NCBI RefSeq assembly: GCF_002101585.1
Contig: NZ_LQOT01000042.1
Span: 1 to 64,000 of the forward strand
DNA length: 64,000 nt
Direction: 5' to 3'
From: Mycolicibacter engbaekii
GTDB taxonomy: Bacteria; Actinomycetota; Actinomycetes; Mycobacteriales; Mycobacteriaceae
A program made the position numbers and the translations under genes. Shown one piece after another: positions 32,932-40,140 of the stretch. Each line of letters opens with the position of its first letter. Positions within the stretch are counted from its first letter, which is position 1. The notes beneath the pieces are model-generated. The model was not told where the DNA came from and ran no database searches. It worked only from the letters and a program-made list of their open reading frames with translations.

Positions 32932-34884
32932 TCACCTTGTTTGCAGTGCACGCATGAGGTCGACCAGACCGGCGCCCTGGAAGCTCGGATCGCGATTGAG
33001 CGACGTCGCGGACGAGGTGAAGATGCGCTTGACCTCGTCGGGCCTCCCCACGAACTCACGCTGTACGGAAAGAAACGCCGCGATGGCACCGGACACGTGC
33101 GGGGCGGCCATGCTGGTGCCGCTGTCCTGGATGTACACCGCTGCGCCGTCGAGCCCCTCGAAGTTGGCTCGCTGGATTCTGGCGAGGTTCTCGCCGGCCG
33201 CAGCCGAAGTGATCAGCTCGCCCGGTGCCACCAGGTCGGGTTTGGGGCGGCCGTCGCCGGTCGGCCCGCGCGAGGAGAAGTAGGAAATCCCGTTGGTGTG
33301 GGGCGAATCCCGGTGCGTTGAGCCAACCGTGATGGCCAAGTCGGCGTTACCCGGATCGTTGATCGTGACGGCGGCGCTGAACTGGTTTACATCAGACTTC
33401 CGGACATTGAGTTTGACGTAACCGGAGTTTCCGGCCGCCACCACCACGACGACGCCGGTGCGGACCAACCGGTTCACCTCCAGGCACAGCGGGCTCTGTC
33501 CGCAGGCGAACCACTCCGCCAGAAAGTCATAGCCCAGGCTGAGATTGACGCCGTGGATTCTGCTCAGCTTGCCGGTGTCGCCGTTCGTCTCGCGGATGTA
33601 GGCCAGCGCCTGGATAACCCGGGCAGTCCGGGTCGTGAGATCGCCCAGGCCGCCGAGGACCTTCAGGCTGACCAATTTTGCGCGCGGCGCAACGCCGTTG
33701 AGCGCTTCGAGCTCCACCGGCCGCGGTGACAGGATCGGGTCGGCGCCGGCCACGGCCCCGTTGTTGCGCCGCCTCTCGACGGCGATCGCGTGGGGCTCGC
33801 CGCTTTTGGGCTTCCACCGGGCCAGGCCGCCGGCGATGATGCCGGCCACGTGCGTTCCGTGTCCGTCGTCATCGATGAGCGCGGCGGCGGGGTCTTTGCT
33901 GCCGGAGACGAAGTCACGATGCAGGTCTGCCACCGACGGATCATCGAGGGTGCGCTCACCCTCGAAGTGCGGGTGGGTTTCGGCGATCCCGGAATCGATC
34001 ACCGCCCAGACGATGCCCTCGCCGAAGGCGGCGAACGACCATTGCGCGGGTACCGCCTTGACCGTCGCGGTGGAGACATCGATCTGGCGGTGCACCTCGA
34101 AGTCGGGCCAGATGCGATAGATCGCCCGGTAGGGCCAGTCACCGGCAGCGGAGTCGGCGGTCGCGATGTTCGCCATCTGCGCCGGCGTCAGTTCCCCGGA
34201 CAGGTATTGATCGGCTATCACGCTCGGTTTGCCCTGCGCCCCAACCAGTGTCCACAGGTACTCGACCCGGGCAATCGCCGCGCCCAAGCCGCCGGGGATC
34301 GGTGGTTCTGCACCAATCCCGTAGCGCAGATTCAGCTCGACCATGACCGGTTCGGCTTCGGGCTGCTCCTTGTCGACGAATCCCGGCGTCGATGACGTGA
34401 ATGAGGAGGTGGCCGGGTAGCGGTCGAGGTCCCCGTCGTGTCCCACTGGCGGCCGAAGCTTTGGGCGCAGTGGCGCGGTCACAACCCCGGGCTGCAACAG
34501 GTCGGGTGGCGCAGGCGCCGTTTCGACCGTCGGTGCGGGCGCCGCGGCCAACAGCGCACCGAGCTGGCACGCGGTGTCGTAGTGCTTCCGACCGGCAGCG
34601 GTGGTGTGTAGCGCGCCCTTGAGCCGGCGCAGGTATTTCTGCGTTGTCAGCGCTTTGACGGTCTGGTCGACCCACCGCTCCCACGACGGCCGGTCGCCGT
34701 CATAGAGCCGGTCGGTGGGCAGGAATGCTGCAGCGAATTTGGCGCCCACCGCCTCCTTGACTCGCGTGACAGTGGCCGGGACCTCCACCCTCTCCAACTC
34801 GCGCACTGCGCACATCACCCTTGCCGCCCAGGCGATTTCGGGCGGCGGCGGCTCCAGTTCGCTGAATTCCGGAGGATCGGTCAT
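32932..34884 (-). CDS. Subtilase (S8) with N-terminal winged-helix-like region, no signal peptide
   Basis: A 650-residue serine protease with complete subtilisin triad: Asp297 (AVIDSGIA), His342 (DGHGTHVAG), oxyanion Asn486 (AAGNSG) and Ser591 (GTSMAAPHVSG). The N-terminus lacks a signal peptide, so it should act in the cytoplasm. Residues about 15-105 look like a winged helix (RWVDQTVKALTTQKYLRRL followed by a turn and HTTAAGRKHYD), similar in pattern to the N-terminal domain of Mrr-type restriction proteins. A Pro-rich linker (110-150) follows. It starts a two-gene unit with an alpha/beta hydrolase and is itself 142 nt downstream of an NYN-domain gene. Confidence 0.85.
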   Translation of the reverse strand: MTDPPEFSELEPPPPEIAWAARVMCAVRELERVEVPATVTRVKEAVGAKFAAAFLPTDRLYDGDRPSWERWVDQTVKALTTQKYLRRLKGALHTTAAGRKHYDTACQLGALLAAAPAPTVETAPAPPDLLQPGVVTAPLRPKLRPPVGHDGDLDRYPATSSFTSSTPGFVDKEQPEAEPVMVELNLRYGIGAEPPIPGGLGAAIARVEYLWTLVGAQGKPSVIADQYLSGELTPAQMANIATADSAAGDWPYRAIYRIWPDFEVHRQIDVSTATVKAVPAQWSFAAFGEGIVWAVIDSGIAETHPHFEGERTLDDPSVADLHRDFVSGSKDPAAALIDDDGHGTHVAGIIAGGLARWKPKSGEPHAIAVERRRNNGAVAGADPILSPRPVELEALNGVAPRAKLVSLKVLGGLGDLTTRTARVIQALAYIRETNGDTGKLSRIHGVNLSLGYDFLAEWFACGQSPLCLEVNRLVRTGVVVVVAAGNSGYVKLNVRKSDVNQFSAAVTINDPGNADLAITVGSTHRDSPHTNGISYFSSRGPTGDGRPKPDLVAPGELITSAAAGENLARIQRANFEGLDGAAVYIQDSGTSMAAPHVSGAIAAFLSVQREFVGRPDEVKRIFTSSATSLNRDPSFQGAGLVDLMRALQTR

Positions 34885-35026
34885 GGCGCGGCGTCACCCT
34901 GACGGTTCATCCGTGCCGAGCAGAGTGCCATGTCCCACCCCTGATGCTGAGCGCTACGCAGGCGATACAGCTACCGTGTCTGCAACTTACTCCGCCGTTA
35001 TGCCCGGGCACCAGACATTCGTGGAC

Positions 35027-35422
35027 TCACCGCTTCGCCGCCCCGCCGGGGGCCTCCTCGATGAGCCTGCGGAATCGTGCCGCCGCAACGGTCGCCGCGC
35101 CCGCGGTGGTGACGCGCTGCACCAGGGCACTGTCGGAGGTCACCACGGTGATGTCCTGCGGCCGGTCGTCAGAGCGGACCAGCCGCACGATCTCGTCATC
35201 GGCGGAGTTGGCGCCGGAGCGCGGAGCCGCCGCGATGGTGATGACATCCGATGCGATCGGCGGGACAGGCGGCTTTTCGAAGACCACGGTGACCTGTCGG
35301 CCTTGCCCAGCCGCCCAGCGTTCCAGCTGGCGGGTCAGGCGGACCATCGCGCCGTGGCGGTCTTTCCACCACCCGTCCGGCCGCACACCGATGACGTTCA
35401 TCGCATCGACGATCCACCGCAT
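35027..35422 (-). CDS. NYN/PIN-like domain protein (putative ribonuclease)
   Basis: A 131-residue protein that is one NYN (YacP-like) domain: MRWIVDAMNVIG with the first metal-binding Asp, VTVVFEKPP, SADDEIVRLV with acidic residues, and ITVVTSDSALVQRV with the last Asp. This is the PIN-like nuclease fold and suggests RNA cleavage or binding. ATG 35422 is preferred over 35425 because TACCGT lies 7 nt upstream. It is divergent from an enoyl-CoA hydratase gene and upstream of the subtilase operon on the same strand; a functional link to either is unproven. Confidence 0.8.
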   Translation of the reverse strand: MRWIVDAMNVIGVRPDGWWKDRHGAMVRLTRQLERWAAGQGRQVTVVFEKPPVPPIASDVITIAAAPRSGANSADDEIVRLVRSDDRPQDITVVTSDSALVQRVTTAGAATVAAARFRRLIEEAPGGAAKR

Positions 35423-35429
35423 CATTGCG

Positions 35430-35454
35430 ACGGTACGGTGCAGCCAGTGCACCG
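35430..35454. promoter_or_regulatory. Promoter with CGGTGCA inverted repeat (NYN / enoyl-CoA hydratase)
   Basis: CGGTGCA-GCCAG-TGCACCG (35436-35454) is a perfect inverted repeat with 7-bp arms. It abuts the TACCGT -10 box of the leftward NYN gene (35430-35435) and lies 46 nt before the rightward hydratase start, so a bound regulator could control both. Confidence 0.45.
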
Positions 35455-35500
35455 CGCTACGCCGCGGCGACACCCGAAGCGATGAGGAGGACCCGCGCCG

Positions 35501-36274
35501 ATGAACCTGGTCACCTACGAATGCCACGACCACATCGCGACCATCACCCTGAACCGGCCGGAGGCCCGCAACGCCATCAACGGGGCGATGCGCACCGACC
35601 TCAATGCCGCCTGGGACCGCTTCCGCGCCGACGAGGACGCCTGGGTCGGGATCCTCACCGCCGCCGGCGACGTGTTCTGCGCCGGGGCCGATCTCAAGGA
35701 CCCGGCGGGCGCGGTCGGCACCTTTGCCGGCACCTTCTGGGAAAAGCCCACGATCAACTCGTTCGAGAGCGGCATGGAGCTTTTCAAGCCGACCATCGCC
35801 GCGGTACACGGCCCCTGCATCGGCTACGGACTGACCGGCGTGTTGTTCTGCGACTTCGTCATCGCCAGCACCGATGCGGTGTTTCGCTACCCGGAGGTCG
35901 GCATCGGGGTGCCCACCATCGTCGGGGCCATCCGGCTGCCCCAGCGGGTGGGCTGGGCCAACGCCATGGAACTGCTGCTGACCGCAGAGCCGATGAGCGC
36001 CCAGCGTGCCCACGAGGTCGGCCTGGTGTGGAAACTGGTCGAGCCGCAGGACCTCCACGACACCGCCCTGGCCTGGGCGCGCACCCTGACCAAGGCCGCT
36101 CCCCTGGCCCAGCGGGCCACCAAGGAGGTGGCGTGGCGCAGCCCCGACATGAGCTGGATCGATTCCGTGCGGTTCGGCGAGACCATGCGCAAGGTGGCCG
36201 GGGCCACCGAGGATGTCGCCGAGGGCCTACAGGCCTGGCGGGAACAGCGCCCGCCGCGGTGGCGGGGGCGCTGA
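35501..36274 (+). CDS. Enoyl-CoA hydratase/isomerase family protein
   Basis: A 257-residue crotonase-fold protein: ATITLNRPEARNAINGAMR, AGDVFCAGADLKDPAG with the CoA oxyanion loop, AAVHGPCIGYGLTGVLFCDFVIAS with the second oxyanion Gly. The usual catalytic glutamates are hard to place: the first helix after GPCIGYG lacks the typical Glu, so hydratase activity is not certain. GAGGAGG lies about 10 nt before the ATG. It probably acts in lipid or xenobiotic acyl-CoA breakdown. Confidence 0.85.
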   Translation: MNLVTYECHDHIATITLNRPEARNAINGAMRTDLNAAWDRFRADEDAWVGILTAAGDVFCAGADLKDPAGAVGTFAGTFWEKPTINSFESGMELFKPTIAAVHGPCIGYGLTGVLFCDFVIASTDAVFRYPEVGIGVPTIVGAIRLPQRVGWANAMELLLTAEPMSAQRAHEVGLVWKLVEPQDLHDTALAWARTLTKAAPLAQRATKEVAWRSPDMSWIDSVRFGETMRKVAGATEDVAEGLQAWREQRPPRWRGR

Positions 36275-36285
36275 ACCGCCGGGTC

Positions 36286-36783
36286 TCAGGCCTCGGCCAG
36301 CGCCGCCAGAGCCGCGTCGTAGTTCGGCTCCTGGCCGATCTCCGGCACCAGCTCGGTGTAGGCGACGTTGCCGTCCGCGCCGATCACCACGATGGCGCGG
36401 CCCAGCAGTCCGGCCAGCGGGCCATCGGTGATGGTGATCCCGTAGTCGGCACCGAAACTGGACCGGAAGGCCGAGGCGCTGGTGACGTTGTCGATGCCCT
36501 CGGCGCCGCAGAAGCGCTTCAGTGCGAACGGCAGGTCGTTGGAGACGGCCAGCACGGCGCCGGCGGCGGCGGCCCGCTCGTTGAAGGTCCGCACGCTGGT
36601 CGCACAGACCGGGGTGTCGACCGACGGGAAGATGTTCAGCAGGACCGGCTTGCCGGCGAACTGCCCACTGTCCACGACACCCAGGTCGGTTCCGGTCAGG
36701 CTGAAGGCCGGTGCTGCCGACCCGACAGCCGGCAACTCGCCGACGGTGTTGATCTGGTTTCCCTTTAACGTGATCTGCGCCAT
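36286..36783 (-). CDS. tpx: Thiol peroxidase (atypical 2-Cys peroxiredoxin)
   Basis: A 165-residue Tpx, the exact usual length: MAQITLKGNQINTVGELPAVG, NIFPSVDTPVCATSVRTFNE with the peroxidatic Cys near position 60, RFCGAEGIDNVTSASAFR with the resolving Cys near 93, and YTELVPEIGQEPNYDAALAAL at the end. It reduces alkyl and hydrogen peroxide using thioredoxin in the cytoplasm. ATG 36783 gives the family start. Its stop is 11 nt from the convergent hydratase stop. Confidence 0.95.
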   Translation of the reverse strand: MAQITLKGNQINTVGELPAVGSAAPAFSLTGTDLGVVDSGQFAGKPVLLNIFPSVDTPVCATSVRTFNERAAAAGAVLAVSNDLPFALKRFCGAEGIDNVTSASAFRSSFGADYGITITDGPLAGLLGRAIVVIGADGNVAYTELVPEIGQEPNYDAALAALAEA

Positions 36784-36838
36784 GGCAACAGTCTGCCAAG
36801 CCCCGCACCCGGCGTCCACGGCGGGCCGCAGTCTGGGT

Positions 36839-37984
36839 TCAGTGCCCGGCGGCCACCGGCTCGGGCTCGGCTTCCGGCTCCCGGATCGGCGGGACGGTTG
36901 CCGCGGCCGCCACGCTCAGGCCGGCGACGGCGAAGCACAGCGCGGCGTACCACAGCGAGCCGATCGGGTCGCCGTCCGCGGTCTGCCCGCCCACCGCACC
37001 GAAGTAGGCCGGCAGGGCGCTCAGCCACAGCACCCCCATGACGGCCAGATACACCGCGGCGAAGCGGAGCATCAGCGGATTGCGGTAGCGGCCCTCGGCG
37101 AGGGGGTTCAGCCGCTGCTGCCGCCACTGGCGGACCATGACCGGCACCGCCACCACGACAATCGCCAAAAGTTCTACCGCGTAGCCGATCCCGATCAGGC
37201 GACCGCCCGTCGCGGCGCCCAGCAGGGTGGCCGGCGCAGGCAGGATGCCGGTACCGAGCGAGGCCAGGACCCCGATGGCCACCGTCCGCCCCACGAGTTG
37301 CAGTCCGCGCACTGTCTTGCCCTGGTCGACCTGACGCCCGACGAACAGCTGCACGCACAACGCCAGCGAAGCCGGCCACAGCGCGGCGAACACCACCACG
37401 CTGCCCATCGGCACCGAGGTGAACAGGGGCAGGTTGAGGGGGTTGTCCACCGACCACTCCCACCAGCGCAGCTGCGGGCCCAGGTGGTCGAAGATCTCGT
37501 AGAAGGCGTGGTGCACGAAGCCCACGCAGATGGCCCCGACGACGGCGCCGTAGCGTCGGAACACCCCCAGGGTCCGGACGATCTCGAAGGAGATGGTGGC
37601 CATCATCGGGTAGATCGCGACGATGTAGAGCGGCAGCCGGCCCCAGAGGAATTCGACGCTGAAAAGGTTGTGCGCGAACATCGTGTCGACATGGTCGGCG
37701 ATCCCGAACGCCCCGGGGAAGTACAGCGGCGGTTCGATGATCAGCAGGTAGGCGATCGCCCCGAACCACAGCGCCAGGTTGGTGGCGTCGCCGCGGCGGT
37801 ACCGCGCGATCGCGTAGATCAGGGCCAGCACCGCTCCGGCGATCACGGTGATCTCCAGTACCGGCAGCGTCCAATTCTCCAGCTGCAGCGGGTTGCGGAA
37901 TTCCAGCAGGCCGCCGGCCTGGCCGCACGAGAAGCCCAGCGACTCGGCAAGGCCCTCGAACGTCGGGGTACACAGGTCGGGCAT
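36839..37984 (-). CDS. Multi-pass membrane protein coupled to PF10118 protein
   Basis: A 381-residue protein with about nine or ten membrane helices (such as LEITVIAGAVLALIYAIA and GAVVGAICVGFVHHAFYEIFDHL). Histidine and acidic residues in the FVHHAFYEIFDH helix could bind metal. I do not recognise a family. The ATG at 37984 overlaps the upstream stop as TGATG, so translation is coupled to the PF10118 protein and the two should work together, perhaps as a membrane-associated oxidative pair. Confidence 0.72.
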   Translation of the reverse strand: MPDLCTPTFEGLAESLGFSCGQAGGLLEFRNPLQLENWTLPVLEITVIAGAVLALIYAIARYRRGDATNLALWFGAIAYLLIIEPPLYFPGAFGIADHVDTMFAHNLFSVEFLWGRLPLYIVAIYPMMATISFEIVRTLGVFRRYGAVVGAICVGFVHHAFYEIFDHLGPQLRWWEWSVDNPLNLPLFTSVPMGSVVVFAALWPASLALCVQLFVGRQVDQGKTVRGLQLVGRTVAIGVLASLGTGILPAPATLLGAATGGRLIGIGYAVELLAIVVVAVPVMVRQWRQQRLNPLAEGRYRNPLMLRFAAVYLAVMGVLWLSALPAYFGAVGGQTADGDPIGSLWYAALCFAVAGLSVAAAATVPPIREPEAEPEPVAAGH

Positions 37985-38910
37985 CAGGCGCTCTTCTCTT
38001 CCGCGGTGTACCACTTGGTCACGTCGTAGCCGTCGTCGTAGCGGGCGAACCACTCGTTGGCCAGCGCCGGGATCTTCTCGTGAGCCGGCTTGTGATTGGG
38101 CAACTGGCTGCGGATGATACCGGTTACCGCGGTAGCCATTTCACGTTTCGGCAGATGTTTGAAGGCGTCCTCGATGGGGCCCTGATCTGCCGGCCAGCCG
38201 AACGGCACCCGTCGCCGCCAGGCCTGCTTGGCGCGGTAGGTGCTGAACAGTGACAGCGCGTCGACTCGGCGGTCCTCCACCGGGATATGGCGGTTGAAGC
38301 CCTCGCATGCCACCTTGATCACGCTCATCACGTGCTTGAAGATCGACGGCGCCATCCGCATCCGGTACCACGGGTCGTTGATGACGTGGTCGTAGATGAT
38401 CAGCGCCGAGCTGCGGTGCTCGACCTCTTCGACGAAGTGCCACAAGAACAACGAGGCCACCCGGTCGTCGCCCGGCGCGAACAGGGTGTCGTCGTGGTCG
38501 AGCATCAGCTTGAAGACCGGGGTGAAGGTGGCCTCGAGGTCGGCGGTGTAGGCCAGCCGATAGTCCAGGGACTTTTCCGCCGACATCTTGTCGAACATGG
38601 CGTTGCAGGCATCGACGGTCTCTTTGAGCCCCGGATAGGCCTTCACCAGCGCTTTGGCATGACCGCGGTGGGCCATGGAGTGTTGACCCTCCTGCCGCAC
38701 GAAGGCATCGGCCTCTGCGGCCACGGCGGGGTCGGTGATGCGTGGCATCGCTTCGGCGATCATGCCGCCGATCATCTTCTCGAAGCCGATCGCCAGCAGC
38801 GAGACCGCGTTGGCCATCGACGAGAACGCCGGATTGGCCTCGTTCCACAGGAACGGCACCGGGTGCTCGGCGAAAGCGAACCGCAACTTGCGCACGATCA
38901 GGTCGGTCAT
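37984..38910 (-). CDS. PF10118 predicted metal-dependent hydrolase
   Basis: A 308-residue helical protein of the PF10118 family: EADAFVRQEGQHSMAHRGHAKAL and LWHFVEEVEHRSSALIIYDHV contain the paired Glu/His motifs (EGQH...H, EEVEH) of a ferritin-like di-metal site. Members are labelled metal-dependent hydrolases but their reaction is unknown. GAGGTAGCG precedes the ATG. It is divergent from a TetR gene across a CATACG inverted repeat, so it is probably repressed by that TetR, and is coupled to the membrane protein gene that follows. Confidence 0.85.
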   Translation of the reverse strand: MTDLIVRKLRFAFAEHPVPFLWNEANPAFSSMANAVSLLAIGFEKMIGGMIAEAMPRITDPAVAAEADAFVRQEGQHSMAHRGHAKALVKAYPGLKETVDACNAMFDKMSAEKSLDYRLAYTADLEATFTPVFKLMLDHDDTLFAPGDDRVASLFLWHFVEEVEHRSSALIIYDHVINDPWYRMRMAPSIFKHVMSVIKVACEGFNRHIPVEDRRVDALSLFSTYRAKQAWRRRVPFGWPADQGPIEDAFKHLPKREMATAVTGIIRSQLPNHKPAHEKIPALANEWFARYDDGYDVTKWYTAEEKSA

Positions 38911-38928
38911 CGCTACCTCAGCTCAAAA

Positions 38929-38954
38929 CATACGACGGGACGCTTGCGCGTATG
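38929..38954. promoter_or_regulatory. Inverted repeat between PF10118 and TetR genes
   Basis: CATACG and CGTATG are exact inverted repeats 14 bp apart in the short region between divergent starts at 38910 and 38992. Probable site for the adjacent TetR. Confidence 0.45.
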
Positions 38955-38991
38955 ATTGTTCGGTGCATTGCGGTTGTCAAGCAGGTCGCTG

Positions 38992-39603
38992 ATGGCCCGG
39001 CGGCGCGGTTGGGGCGGAAACCCGCCGCACACCGATGAGGAGGCCAGCCGGCGAATCATCGCCGCCGCCGTCGAACTGGTCGCCGAGACCGGGTCGGCGG
39101 TGTCGCTGGCCGAGGTGGCCGGATCGCTCGGGGTGATCCGGCAGACGGTGTACCGCTACTTCCCCACCGCCGACGCGCTGATGCGGGCGGTGGCCATCGC
39201 CTCCGTCGACGACTTCCTCGACCGGCTCACCGCCCACGTGCACGGCATCGGGGATCCGGCCGACGCGCTCACCGAAGGCGTGCTCTACACCCTGGACGCG
39301 GTCGCCCACTCCCCGCATCTTGGCGCCATGTTGTCGTCGTCGTCGGCGCACAACCGGGAGATGGCGTCGGCCGAGGCCCGCGCGTTCGGCATGCGGATGA
39401 TCGAGAGGTTCGACGTCGACTGGGCGGAGCACGGCTACGACGAGGCCGCCCTGCGCGAACTCGTCGAGTTCACCCTGCGGATCATGCTCTCGTTCGTCGT
39501 GGCCCCCAACGACCCCGATCGCTCCGCCGAGGACCTGCGCCGCTTCCTGCGCCGGTGGCTCGGCGAAGCCGTCGCCGCCCAACGCGGCCGCCCCGCTCCG
39601 TAA
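38992..39603 (+). CDS. TetR family transcriptional regulator
   Basis: A 203-residue regulator with a basic N-terminus, TetR helix-turn-helix (IIAAAVELVAETGSAVSLAEVAGSLGVIRQTVYRYFPTADALM) and helical C-terminal half. ATG 38992 begins the family-like region. It faces the PF10118 operon, which it most likely controls, and precedes mmpS-mmpL by 105 nt in the same direction. Confidence 0.87.
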   Translation: MARRRGWGGNPPHTDEEASRRIIAAAVELVAETGSAVSLAEVAGSLGVIRQTVYRYFPTADALMRAVAIASVDDFLDRLTAHVHGIGDPADALTEGVLYTLDAVAHSPHLGAMLSSSSAHNREMASAEARAFGMRMIERFDVDWAEHGYDEAALRELVEFTLRIMLSFVVAPNDPDRSAEDLRRFLRRWLGEAVAAQRGRPAP

Positions 39604-39645
39604 CCCACTTCACATACCCCGGCGGGCATTTTCGCGCCTCGTTAT

Positions 39646-39661
39646 ATACCCTACGGGGTAT
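39646..39661. promoter_or_regulatory. CsoR-like operator upstream of mmpS-mmpL
   Basis: ATACCC-TACG-GGGTAT is a perfect 16-bp inverted repeat 48 nt before the mmpS start. It closely resembles CsoR/CstR/FrmR-type operators (pseudo-palindromic ATACCC...GGGTAT, like the copper operators of Bacillus). No CsoR gene is in this window, so the regulator would act in trans. Confidence 0.55.
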
Positions 39662-39708
39662 CGTATTGACCATTGATTCGGGTCAGAGTGAATTCGGAGG
39701 TCGCCACC

Positions 39709-40140
39709 ATGCTCACAATCGCCAAGCGGGCCTGGGTGCCGGTGGTCGTCGCCCTGGCCGCGCTCGCCGGGACCGTTGCGGTGGTCAACCTGCGCGGTGC
39801 CTTCGGATCAGACGAGATATTCCGCTGGGACGGCAGCGGCTCCCGGCCGATCGCATCGATCAACGAGAAGCGGATCGTCTACGAGATCTTCGGCCCCGAC
39901 GGCAGTACCGGCGGGGTCAGCTACCTCAACGAGCAGACCCAGCCCGTCGAGGCACGGTTCACCCAACTGCCCTGGACGTACACGATCACCACCACGAGTC
40001 CGGCCGTGATCGGCAACGTGGTCGCTCAGGGCGACGGCGACAGCATCGGCTGCCGCATCACCGTCAACGGCGCGATCAAAGATGAGCACCTGGCCACCGG
40101 GCACCACGCCCAGGTCTTCTGTCTGGTCAAAGCCGCATGA
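39709..40140 (+). CDS. mmpS: MmpS family membrane-anchored accessory protein
   Basis: A 143-residue MmpS protein: one N-terminal membrane helix (WVPVVVALAALAGTVAVVNL), then a periplasmic beta-rich domain with RIVYEIFGPDGSTGGVSYLNE, LPWTYTITTTSPAVIGNVVAQG and CRITVNG...VFCLV, whose two cysteines may form a disulfide. MmpS proteins assist MmpL transporters in lipid or siderophore export. ATG 39709 follows GGAGG. Its stop overlaps the mmpL start as ATGA. Confidence 0.92.
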   Translation: MLTIAKRAWVPVVVALAALAGTVAVVNLRGAFGSDEIFRWDGSGSRPIASINEKRIVYEIFGPDGSTGGVSYLNEQTQPVEARFTQLPWTYTITTTSPAVIGNVVAQGDGDSIGCRITVNGAIKDEHLATGHHAQVFCLVKAA

